Positions 44,588-51,743 of a DNA stretch of 64,000 nucleotides are shown one piece after another. Every line of letters starts with the position of its first letter. The first letter of the stretch is position 1. A program made the position numbers and the translations under genes. The notes under the pieces are model-generated. The model worked only from the letters and a program-made list of their open reading frames with translations, was not told where the DNA came from and made no database searches. Location of the stretch: NCBI RefSeq assembly GCF_022836495.1, contig NZ_BQXM01000019.1, forward strand, positions 1-64,000. Direction: 5' to 3'. This DNA comes from Desulforhabdus sp. TSK (GTDB lineage: Bacteria; Desulfobacterota; Syntrophobacteria; Syntrophobacterales; Syntrophobacteraceae).

Positions 44588-44891
44588 GGATATCTCCAAG
44601 GGTGTGTTTTTCGCACCCTTGTTGGCAGAAGCATTTCTGCAGCTTGCAGGGTGCATTGTATGCAGCATTGCTGACAGAAGCATCTGTTCAGTGCGGATGG
44701 TGCATACAATGCACCCTACCCGAATGTTGTTTCTCTGAAAAGTCCCTTCGGAAGGGGCACATTTCATCCTTCGTTGCAGGCCAAAGCCCTGGGAGGTTGG
44801 CTGTACCAATTTTCGTCATTCGGAAAGTGTTAGCCGGAATGATGAAACAAGGTACATTTTAAGAATGATGGACTCATTTTTCAGACAGCTT
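44588..44891. other. Intergenic region between qhpE-like gene and regulator
   Basis: No gene is supported. It holds the long palindrome at 44649-44716. The rest shows no clear motif. Confidence 0.45.
44649..44716. repeat. Palindromic repeat of the TGCATTGTATGCA family
   Basis: A perfect 16-bp inverted repeat (44649-44664 GGGTGCATTGTATGCA and 44701-44716) surrounds a 36-nt centre. Related half-sites occur at about 38577-38605 and 56836-56866, all outside genes. It is a dispersed repeat, and its location upstream of the sigma-54 activator could affect that gene's expression. Confidence 0.75.
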
Positions 44892-45602
44892 CTATAAGAG
44901 AAATGGAAGCCGTTCGATGCGGGCGAGATGAGCGAGAGCGCTGCGGGCCTGCTGACAGTTCATATCCGGATCCGAGACCAGGAGCTCAGCTATCCTGGCC
45001 GTCACCCGGGCGGCGGCGAAGCTGCTGCCTCGAAAATTGAGCTCCTGGGGTCGCCCCGGTATGGGCCTGGGCAATCCGTGTGCGCCGAATTCCACCGGAT
45101 TGTCCGGATGATGGATCAAGGTCTCCTCGTCGCAAAGGGCATTCCAATACACGCCGATGACCGTGTCCAGAACGGCGGGCCATATGAGGGCATCGGCAGC
45201 CGTCGCAGCGGCCACCAGGATGGTTCCCCGTTCAAACGCACTGCGGCAAAGCGGTTCCAACACTTCCTTGAAACGTTCGTTCCGGGTGCCGAGGCTCAGG
45301 TGGATGATCTTGGCGTTCTGTTCCACTGCCCATTCCAGGGCGGCCAGGAGCGCAGCCATGGATGCTCGAAGACTCCCGGCGAATATCTTCGCCGCATGGA
45401 AGCGGGCATGGGGCGCCTTTTCCCTGATGATGCCGGCAATGGCCGTTCCGTGGCCGATTTCGTCCCTGAAATCAGGGCTCCGGGCCACGGTGCCGTCTCC
45501 GGGGCTCCGCGGCAGGAAAGAGGCTCCGTCCTCTACGTGCCCCACGTGGGAGTGCCCGGGATTCACTCGGCTGTCAATGATGGCGATGGAGATGGGTGGC
45601 AT
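44892..45602 (-). CDS. qhpE: Subtilisin-like serine protease of the amine dehydrogenase locus (QhpE-type)
   Basis: This 236-residue S8 peptidase has the triad D10 (ISIAIIDSRVNPGHSHV), H51 (EIGHGTAIAGII) and S194 (FRGSSFAAARVTA). It has no signal peptide and no propeptide, so it acts in the cytoplasm. In Paracoccus and Pseudomonas QhpE removes the leader of the gamma subunit QhpC after crosslinking. Here the family and the neighbourhood fit that role: QhpC carries a similar leader. It is separated from the exporter gene by 215 bp containing a repeat, so it may have its own promoter. Confidence 0.85.
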   Translation of the reverse strand: MPPISIAIIDSRVNPGHSHVGHVEDGASFLPRSPGDGTVARSPDFRDEIGHGTAIAGIIREKAPHARFHAAKIFAGSLRASMAALLAALEWAVEQNAKIIHLSLGTRNERFKEVLEPLCRSAFERGTILVAAATAADALIWPAVLDTVIGVYWNALCDEETLIHHPDNPVEFGAHGLPRPIPGRPQELNFRGSSFAAARVTARIAELLVSDPDMNCQQARSALAHLARIERLPFLL

Positions 45603-45663
45603 GGCTGGGCTTAAAGCCTTTCGAAAGCCTTAGAGGTGTTGTCTGAAAATTCGTTTGATCGTC

Positions 45664-45688
45664 ATTCCGGCAATCTTTTAGCCGGAAT
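45664..45688. repeat. Short REP-like hairpin between qhpF-like and qhpE-like genes
   Basis: ATTCCGGC (45664-45671) and GCCGGAAT (45681-45688) pair around a 9-nt loop. The neighbouring GTCATTCCGG...GGAATCCATTG text resembles a common intergenic repeat. The 215-bp gap between the two genes holds no ORF of note. Confidence 0.55.
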
Positions 45689-45817
45689 CCATTGAAGAAA
45701 CTGGATGCCGGCTTAAAAACTGCCTGCATGACGAGGGGCGAAATGGACACCTTATTCTGTGGACATGTACTAAGAGTGATGGGCTCATTTTTCGGACAAT
45801 CTCTTAAATTCCGCACC

Positions 45818-47551
45818 CTACCCGGCATTGTTCAATTCATACGCTCCGTCATATGGACCTTCATACTCCACTCCGGCCGGTCCCAGCGCGATGATCTTTT
45901 TGGCATTGCGGATGCTGGATGCGTGGTGGCTGATGACCAGTATGGTCCGCCCCCCCATGAGCGCTTCCAGGGTGCTCCGCAGCTCCTCTTCCACCGCGGT
46001 GTCGAGAAAAGCCGTGGCCTCGTCCAGGAGGAGGATTTTCGGCTTCAACAGGACCGTCCGGGCGATGCTGATCCGTTGTCTTTGTCCACCCGAGAGCCGC
46101 ACCCCCCGATCTCCCACCACGGTTCCATACCCCTGGGGAAGCGACAGGATGAAATCGTGGATGCAGGCCGCCCTGGCCGCTTCCACCACGTCCTGTTCGG
46201 AAGCCTCCGGCCGGGCGTATCGAATGTTTTCGAAGATCGTGGTATGGAAAAGAAAGATATCCTGGGACACGAGAGCGATGCGGCTTCTCAGCCATTGGGT
46301 GCTGAAGCGTTTCAGGTCGGTGCCGTCCAGGGTGATGACCCCGGAAGTGGGATCGAAAAGCCTCAAAATCAGGTGGCAGATCGTGGATTTGCCGACCCCG
46401 CTGGGACCCACCAGGGCGGTGGTCTGTCCGCCGGGGATTTGGAAAGAGAGCTCTCGCAGCACCTGCTCCCCGCCGTCATAGGAAAAGGAGACATTGTGGA
46501 AAGCGATGTCCCCGCGAAAGGTCTCATCGGAGAGGATGAGGTCCCCGTCCTCTCGCACCTGGGGCTCGATGGCAAAAATCTCCCCCACCCGTTCCAGGGA
46601 GACCTTCGACTTCTGGATCACCAGGAAACCGTCCATGAGGCTTTGGAGAAGGCCGAAAACACGTCCCTGGTAGATGGAAAAAGCGACCAGTTCGCCGACG
46701 CTCAAGGAGCCGCCGAGGACCGAGAATCCTCCATACCCGAACACCACCAGGGTATTGACCAGGATGAAAAAGGTCGGGATGGAACCGGAGAGGGCTCCCA
46801 CTGCCTGGTAGCGCAGCAGGGTTTGCAGGACATCGGCATGCCTTTCCCTCAGCCGCCTGCATTCCAGGTCCTCCGCCCCAAACGCCCTGATGAGCGAGGT
46901 CCCGCTCAGGGACTCGAACAGGGAATGCGCCACATCCGCGTTGCTTTCCGCAATTTTCCTCGACAGCTCCGTCAGCTTCGGCCGTATGCTTCGCAGCATG
47001 ATCACGCCGACGGGCAGAAAGACGAAGCTCATGAGGGCCATCCGCCAGTTGAGCCACAGGAGGATGGCGATGGTGATGAGGCACGTGAGGACATCGAAAA
47101 GGGAATGGGGAAGCGTGACGGTCCAGAGCTGCTGCACGTCGGCCATGTCGGAGGCGATGCGCGAATAGATGTCGCCGATTCTGCTTCGGCTGAAGAAAGT
47201 CAGCGGGATCTTGTGGAGATGTGCCAGCAGGTCCTCTCTCATTTTGAAAAGCAGGCGGGCGGAGTAATGGGTGTAAAGATAGCTGTTGCTCACCCGTGTG
47301 GCAAAGGCCAGGAGCAGCAGGACGATCAGGACTGCCAGCACGGGCACGAGAAGGTCCGGCCTGTCGCCGAGAAAGACCTTGTCGATGAGGACTTTGGCAA
47401 AATAAGGTTGTACCAGGCCCAGTCCCGTGCTGACCACGCTGAGGAGTGTCGAAAGGATGAGCGCTCTCTTATGAGGCCGCAGGTAACGTCCCATGAAGCG
47501 CATATGATTCAAAGCCGGAGTGAGTTTTCTTATTATTCCCTGAAATAACAC
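45818..47551 (-). CDS. qhpF: ABC exporter of the amine dehydrogenase locus (QhpF-type)
   Basis: This 577-residue half-transporter has six spans in residues about 25-310 (LSTLLSVVSTGLGLVQPYFA, LVPVLAVLIVLLLLAFATRV and so on). The C-terminal ATPase has Walker A LVGPSGVGKSTI, signature RLSGGQRQRISIAR, Walker B ILLLDEATAFLD and H-loop VISHHA. Such exporters in qhp loci move the crosslinked gamma subunit to the periplasm; I infer the same here from the position. The GTG start at 47551 lies inside the U32 gene (19-nt overlap), so the two are translationally coupled. A lipid or general efflux transporter would look similar. Confidence 0.82.
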   Translation of the reverse strand: MLFQGIIRKLTPALNHMRFMGRYLRPHKRALILSTLLSVVSTGLGLVQPYFAKVLIDKVFLGDRPDLLVPVLAVLIVLLLLAFATRVSNSYLYTHYSARLLFKMREDLLAHLHKIPLTFFSRSRIGDIYSRIASDMADVQQLWTVTLPHSLFDVLTCLITIAILLWLNWRMALMSFVFLPVGVIMLRSIRPKLTELSRKIAESNADVAHSLFESLSGTSLIRAFGAEDLECRRLRERHADVLQTLLRYQAVGALSGSIPTFFILVNTLVVFGYGGFSVLGGSLSVGELVAFSIYQGRVFGLLQSLMDGFLVIQKSKVSLERVGEIFAIEPQVREDGDLILSDETFRGDIAFHNVSFSYDGGEQVLRELSFQIPGGQTTALVGPSGVGKSTICHLILRLFDPTSGVITLDGTDLKRFSTQWLRSRIALVSQDIFLFHTTIFENIRYARPEASEQDVVEAARAACIHDFILSLPQGYGTVVGDRGVRLSGGQRQRISIARTVLLKPKILLLDEATAFLDTAVEEELRSTLEALMGGRTILVISHHASSIRNAKKIIALGPAGVEYEGPYDGAYELNNAG

Positions 47552-48519
47552 ATGAATCCCTTATGACAAAGCTCGGGAGTCTTTCTCAGGGAGCGGGAAA
47601 GTCGCGCAATTTCTTCATGTCCGGCCCCCTTTCGAGCTTCATCCATCACGGCCTTGACGAGCTGTATGCTTCCCAGCTTCCGGACAAAGGACGCCTCACG
47701 GCCGACGATCTTCACGGCATGGATGCCCCAGTCTCTGAAGTGGCCGAACCGGCAGAGACTGCAGGGCCCGTTGGGCAGACCGTCGGCCTGGAAGGACGAG
47801 CCGCAGTTGTTCTGGGTCCAGAGATATTCACGGAGGTCCTTCATTCCCTCGGCCAGAAAGGCGGGGGATATGCCGTCAGGAGGGGACCCGTGGATCGACG
47901 GCTCCCCCTGGGCCAGGCAAAAGGGACCGAGGCTGTGTGAGGTGCGGCAGAATCCTTCCTCGAAATAACAGCCGTCATTCAGGGCGAACACTTCGAATTC
48001 CATATTCGACCCGGAGGCGGCAACGATCCGCCGGATGTCCGAGAGGCCCAGCTGGCGGGGCAGGATGATGCGGCGGACCCCGAGGGAGCGGTAAAAGTCG
48101 GCGGACCGGGCGTTGAAGCAGCTGCCCAGGCTGCTGAGATGGATCCGCACGGGAAGGGCCTCCCCCGCGAGACGCACCAGGAGGTTGATGTCGCTCACGA
48201 TGATGCTGTCGATCCCGGTCTTCTCGACGGCTTTACGGCAAAGTCCCAGGAGGAAAGCCAGGGCGTCGTCGGTGTAAAAGGGAGCGTTCAAGGCCATATG
48301 GACGACTGCGCCCTTCCGGTGGGCGAGGGTGACCACCTCCTCGATGTCCTGCCATGACGAGAAATTGGCCTGGCTGGAGCTCCGCCGGTTCATCCACAGA
48401 TGATGCCCGAACCGAGTCTCCCACTCGGGGGTGGCCAGGCCAAGGTAGAGCTCGTCAGCGCCGTGGTGCAGGAGCATCTCGACTTCGCTGGTGGAGCTGA
48501 CGGGAGCGACGATGCGCAC
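47533..48519 (-). CDS. U32-family protein, UbiU-like; candidate O2-independent hydroxylase in CTQ formation
   Basis: U32 proteins, annotated as peptidases, include the O2-independent hydroxylases UbiU/UbiV, TrhP and RlhA, which bind a 4Fe-4S cluster. This 328-residue member starts MRIVAPVSSTSEVEMLLHHG and has GADELYLG, the cysteine set C184, C191, C201 and C253/C256 (NDGCYFEEGFC...GPFC...GPCSLC), and the closing IHAVKIVGRE, a U32 landmark. C184/C191 have the C-x6-C spacing of UbiU (C169/C176). There is no signal peptide. It begins with GTG 13 nt after the UbiV-like gene and overlaps the exporter gene by 19 nt. Role inferred: with its partner it may hydroxylate the QhpC tryptophan, a job done by flavoprotein QhpG in aerobes. 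A separate quinone or tRNA role is possible but less well supported by context. Confidence 0.75.
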   Translation of the reverse strand: MRIVAPVSSTSEVEMLLHHGADELYLGLATPEWETRFGHHLWMNRRSSSQANFSSWQDIEEVVTLAHRKGAVVHMALNAPFYTDDALAFLLGLCRKAVEKTGIDSIIVSDINLLVRLAGEALPVRIHLSSLGSCFNARSADFYRSLGVRRIILPRQLGLSDIRRIVAASGSNMEFEVFALNDGCYFEEGFCRTSHSLGPFCLAQGEPSIHGSPPDGISPAFLAEGMKDLREYLWTQNNCGSSFQADGLPNGPCSLCRFGHFRDWGIHAVKIVGREASFVRKLGSIQLVKAVMDEARKGAGHEEIARLSRSLRKTPELCHKGFMCYFRE

Positions 48520-48532
48520 GGGATGACACTCC

Positions 48533-49426
48533 TCAAAGAGAAAGTCCCTGCAGGACGAGCCGAATGGAGCCGTTGGAGGCTCGCTCCAGAAGGTCTCGCA
48601 TCATGGGCAAGGTGTAAAGGTAAAAAATTGTATTGCCGTTTTGAAAGACGCGGAATTGAAAGCTGTTGCCATGAAGCTCCAGCATGAGCTCTCGGCAGGG
48701 CCCCCGGCAGGACTTCAACGGAACGAATTTCCTGGACGCAGGCTGCCCGAAGGAGGCGATCCAGCAGATCCTCCCGCTGGTGATGTACCCGAAGGGGAAG
48801 TAGATGGATCGCTGGAAAGGGGGTGCTTCCATCTTCGTGCCGCCGTAGGGGAGCAGGTCGCTTTCCAGCCGTTCGATCCCCATGTGCTGCGCCAACGACT
48901 GGAATTCGGGCCGGGTGAACGTGGTTCCTTCGAGCATCTGTTTGAGGGCGTCATCGGCGGCAATGGCCTCATTTCTCAAATCCAGCCGGGGGTCTTTGAA
49001 CCCCTTGTCCAGGACTCTTCCCGCAGCGAGGCGTAAAGACGGGTACATCGCCCTCAGGAGAGACAAAACCCCCCAGTCGTTGACGACGACTTCGGCCTGG
49101 GGCATCCGGTCGGCAAAAGCGTCAAAAAGAGGCGTGCACCGGTCCAGTTCATCGTCCGTCAGCACGGGGGTGAGCAGGGTCAGCGGGACACCCATCATGT
49201 CGGAGAGGGCGCAATAGGCCTCCAGTTCTGCGGGCCCCGGCAGTCGGTGAGGGCAGAATTCGTCCCCCATATAGATCCGGTGGAGAGACGGCGGGGGCAT
49301 CCAATGGAGATCTTTCCCGTAGAACGGCTCCAGGATCTTTGCCACGAGCTGCGCCGGGCGCAGGTTCGCCTCCACACCGATTTCGGGGCTTCTGAGATGT
49401 ATGGCTAGTTCCATCAAAATCCCCAT
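48533..49426 (-). CDS. U32-family protein, UbiV-like; probable partner of the UbiU-like protein
   Basis: This 297-residue U32 protein has IYMGDEFCPHRLPGPAE (C58) and, near the C-terminus, GRICWIASF (C221) and SCRGPC (C240, C244). The set C, C, C-x3-C follows UbiV (C39, C180, C193/C197), where these cysteines hold a 4Fe-4S cluster and the protein forms a heterodimer with UbiU. It has a short N-terminal extension; a start at ATG 49414 is also possible. Together with the following UbiU-like gene it is nested between the amine dehydrogenase structural genes and the exporter gene. Ubiquinone synthesis is not indicated by any neighbour. Confidence 0.78.
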   Translation of the reverse strand: MGILMELAIHLRSPEIGVEANLRPAQLVAKILEPFYGKDLHWMPPPSLHRIYMGDEFCPHRLPGPAELEAYCALSDMMGVPLTLLTPVLTDDELDRCTPLFDAFADRMPQAEVVVNDWGVLSLLRAMYPSLRLAAGRVLDKGFKDPRLDLRNEAIAADDALKQMLEGTTFTRPEFQSLAQHMGIERLESDLLPYGGTKMEAPPFQRSIYFPFGYITSGRICWIASFGQPASRKFVPLKSCRGPCRELMLELHGNSFQFRVFQNGNTIFYLYTLPMMRDLLERASNGSIRLVLQGLSL

Positions 49427-49510
49427 GCTGCGCTGTAGTTATACTTGTTGAGGGTGAGAAGCGGCATTTTAGGCAACTCCAAAGAAATAACCTCCCAAAG
49501 GTTAGCTTGC

Positions 49511-49586
49511 TTTGTAGGAGCGGCTTCCAGCCGCGACCAAGCGCATGGGGGCTTCTCCGATGTCGCGGCTGGAAGCCGCTCCTACA
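49511..49586. repeat. REP-like palindrome, copy 2
   Basis: Arms of 25 bp (TGTAGGAGCGGCTTCCAGCC plus GCGAC and complement) with a 22-nt centre, the same unit as at 30904. It lies between the NapC-like gene and the UbiV-like gene, where it may reduce read-through or protect the upstream mRNA from decay. Confidence 0.8.
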
Positions 49587-49624
49587 ACAAAGAACCTTCC
49601 GATCCTTCATGCGTATAACTGGGA

Positions 49625-50203
49625 TCACTGACTCTTGGAGGATTCTGACGACTTCTCCTCGGGCGTCAGGACTTTTTCATAAAACTTCTGACCATTTTTC
49701 ATTTCATGGCTGTGGCAATCCTTGCAGGGCTGCTTGGATATGTCTTTCAGCAGCTTGCTGTGTATTTTGGGCTGGTCGATGGGTTTGTGGTTCTTGGCGT
49801 CATGGCACTGGAAGCAGCGGTGGTTGGGCACTAGGCTCCAATAGCCGGGCTCTTTGTTGGTGTCCAGAATAACGGGCTCCGACGGGACCTTGATGGGCTC
49901 GTCCGGATTGCGCTGAAAGTGCACCAGAGCCTGCTTGACGGCCGATTTGTTCATGGCCATCCAGCCGGAAAATCCCGAATCGTAATGGCAGCCGGCACAA
50001 TTGTTGTGGTTCTTGGCCGTGCCGGATTCCTTCCATTTTCGAATGGGCTCCCGCATTTCGTGGCAGACGACACAGGTGACATCCTGGAAGTGCCGAACCG
50101 AAATCTCGTGGATGCCCAGCAGAAGAGCGAACGCCACAGGAAACAGCATGATCCAAAAGGCTTTCCTGCTTTTCAAAATCTTCCCCTTCTCCAAAGTGAT
50201 CAA
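49625..50203 (-). CDS. NapC/NirT-type membrane-anchored tetraheme cytochrome c
   Basis: This 192-residue protein has one N-terminal membrane anchor (AFWIMLFPVAFALLLGIHEI) and four CxxCH heme motifs (CVVCH, CAGCH, CFQCH, CKDCH) in the periplasmic part. The pattern and length match NapC/NirT/NrfH quinol-linked cytochromes. It follows qhpB by 158 bp on the same strand. In Paracoccus QHNDH passes electrons to small soluble cytochromes or azurin. Here a membrane tetraheme cytochrome could carry them to or from the menaquinone pool. That partnership is inferred from position. Confidence 0.88.
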   Translation of the reverse strand: MITLEKGKILKSRKAFWIMLFPVAFALLLGIHEISVRHFQDVTCVVCHEMREPIRKWKESGTAKNHNNCAGCHYDSGFSGWMAMNKSAVKQALVHFQRNPDEPIKVPSEPVILDTNKEPGYWSLVPNHRCFQCHDAKNHKPIDQPKIHSKLLKDISKQPCKDCHSHEMKNGQKFYEKVLTPEEKSSESSKSQ

Positions 50204-50247
50204 CAGCGTGTTGAATAGTTATGCCCATCAAGGGATTGAAGCACTGC

Positions 50248-50325
50248 TTTGTAGGAGCGGCATCCTGCCGCGACAAGAGTAAGCGGTTGCCGATTCCTGT
50301 CACGGCTGGAAGCCTTTCCTGCAAA
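50248..50325. repeat. REP-like palindrome, degenerate copy 3
   Basis: The left arm TTTGTAGGAGCGGCATCCTG and the right arm ending GGAAGCCTTTCCTGCAAA are a degraded version of the unit at 30904 and 49511. It lies between qhpB and the NapC-like gene. Confidence 0.7.
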
Positions 50326-50361
50326 GAGATGGCCGGGTATTTAAGGTCTTCGGTACTCAGA

Positions 50362-51399
50362 TCACTGCGAAATGCGATGCACGGCAACGCCGTCTGCCTC
50401 GAGAGGGATCGTGCCGAGCTGAGTCATCGTCTCCGTATCGAAAACGGTGATGTCCGTCCCTGACGGGCCGACATAAAGCTTCTTGCCGTCGGACGTGATG
50501 CTCACGGCGTAGCTGGTGCCTCTCTCCAGGGTCACCGACTTGATGGTTGCCCCTGTCTGGGCGTCGAACTTCACCACATCGTCCATGGCTGCATAAACGT
50601 ACTTCTTGTCGGGCGACAGCACGCAACTGTAAAGCATGAAGATGTCCGAAGCCTTCACCGACTTGATTTCACCCGTGTTCCTGTCGAGGTTGAGGAAATA
50701 CATGGCCGATGGCGTATAGTAGGCGTTCACGAAAATGCCCGGATCACCGGGGCTCTGGTTGTACCAGATGATAAAATTGTTGGCCGGTTCGCCTCCCGCG
50801 TCAGGATGCAGAAAACCGAATACCTTCTCCAGCTTGCCGTCGCTCAGCTGGATTTTATGGATATCGAGGCCCACCAGCATGAGGTGATTCGGATCGTTTC
50901 GCAGGGTGAAGACCCCCGACACGCAATAGGGGATTTCAAAGCTCTGCACCACCTGCTTCGATGGAATGTCGAAGACGAGGAGTTGGGGCGGCAGCACGTT
51001 GAGCTTGGGTACATTTTGCTTTTTCTTGGTGATGGAGCAGCTCAAATAGAGCTTGCCGCCGTCTTCCGATACGGCGAAGCCGAGGATCGTGACCCGGTTG
51101 AGGTCCGAAGACAGTCTGAAGGTGTCGATCAGCTGGTGTGTAGCGGTGTCGAAGACGTAAACGGAATGTTGGGCATTGAGATAATACCGCTTGCCGTCGG
51201 CTGAAGGTGCGGCTGACATGATATAGTCGTTGTAAGCCGGAACGGTCTTGACCACGGTATCCGTATCGCAGTCGACGATCTGAAGGGCGTTGGAGACGGG
51301 GACAAAGAGAAAATCCTTCGCCTCCGCTGGGCTAAAAGCTCCCGCCAGGGCGCACAGCACGAAGACCATCGCTAAGATGCCAAGAGACCTGTGTTTCAT
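50362..51399 (-). CDS. qhpB: Quinohemoprotein amine dehydrogenase beta subunit (beta propeller)
   Basis: This 345-residue periplasmic protein has a signal peptide (LGILAMVFVLCALAGAFSPAEA) and a seven-bladed YVTN-type propeller (LFVPVSNALQIVDCDTDTVV, KLYVGPSGTDITVFDTETMT and others). In QHNDH the beta subunit holds the gamma subunit in its central cavity near the active site. The start at 51399 is preceded by GGGGAGAGG and the signal peptide begins there; the longer open frame overlaps qhpC. Homology and position between qhpC and the cytochrome gene make the identification secure. Confidence 0.9.
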   Translation of the reverse strand: MKHRSLGILAMVFVLCALAGAFSPAEAKDFLFVPVSNALQIVDCDTDTVVKTVPAYNDYIMSAAPSADGKRYYLNAQHSVYVFDTATHQLIDTFRLSSDLNRVTILGFAVSEDGGKLYLSCSITKKKQNVPKLNVLPPQLLVFDIPSKQVVQSFEIPYCVSGVFTLRNDPNHLMLVGLDIHKIQLSDGKLEKVFGFLHPDAGGEPANNFIIWYNQSPGDPGIFVNAYYTPSAMYFLNLDRNTGEIKSVKASDIFMLYSCVLSPDKKYVYAAMDDVVKFDAQTGATIKSVTLERGTSYAVSITSDGKKLYVGPSGTDITVFDTETMTQLGTIPLEADGVAVHRISQ

Positions 51400-51410
51400 A
51401 ACCTCTCCCC

Positions 51411-51743
51411 CTATCGCTTGATGACGAAGTTGAGATTTCTCCAATCGCGCTCGACGGCACGGCACTGGTTTTGAAAATCGGGAAAATTGGTGATGTTGTC
51501 CGGAGTTTGAGCCGGCCACCAGCAGGGGCCCGAACAGCTGGTGAAATCCCGAGCGCTGGATATGCAGTTGCCGACGGGCGAATCGGGCCTGGGGTTCGTC
51601 TCCCAACCCGTATCGAAAATGGTCGTGCATCCTATGGGCATGCTCGTGGAAACATTTTCCGACATTCCGAATACTTCCTCCTGGAGCTCTTCCTCGAGCT
51701 CCTTCGCGCGCTTGTTGATTCCCTTCATTCCTTCGCCCTTCAT
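51411..51743 (-). CDS. qhpC: Quinohemoprotein amine dehydrogenase gamma subunit (CTQ precursor)
   Basis: This 110-residue peptide becomes the CTQ-bearing subunit. The first about 30 residues (KELEEELQEEVFGMSENVS) form a leader that QhpE removes. The four crosslinks of the mature protein are conserved at the right spacing: C39-E48, C60-D66 and C74-D82 as the three Cys to Asp/Glu thioethers, and C70-W76 for cysteine tryptophylquinone (core TSCSGPCWWPAQTPD). The start follows AGGAGG and its ATGA overlaps the qhpD stop, so the enzyme and its substrate are made together. It lacks a Sec signal, consistent with export by a dedicated ABC transporter. Confidence 0.95.
   Translation of the reverse strand: MKGEGMKGINKRAKELEEELQEEVFGMSENVSTSMPIGCTTIFDTGWETNPRPDSPVGNCISSARDFTSCSGPCWWPAQTPDNITNFPDFQNQCRAVERDWRNLNFVIKR

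Noticed and set aside
45692-47548. 618-codon plus-strand ORF opposite the ABC exporter
   Set aside because: It is the antisense shadow of a gene with clear Walker motifs.
47533-49426. Annotation of the two U32 genes as collagenase-type peptidases
   Set aside because: The Fe-S cysteine patterns and the neighbourhood fit the hydroxylase branch better, and no secretion signal is present.
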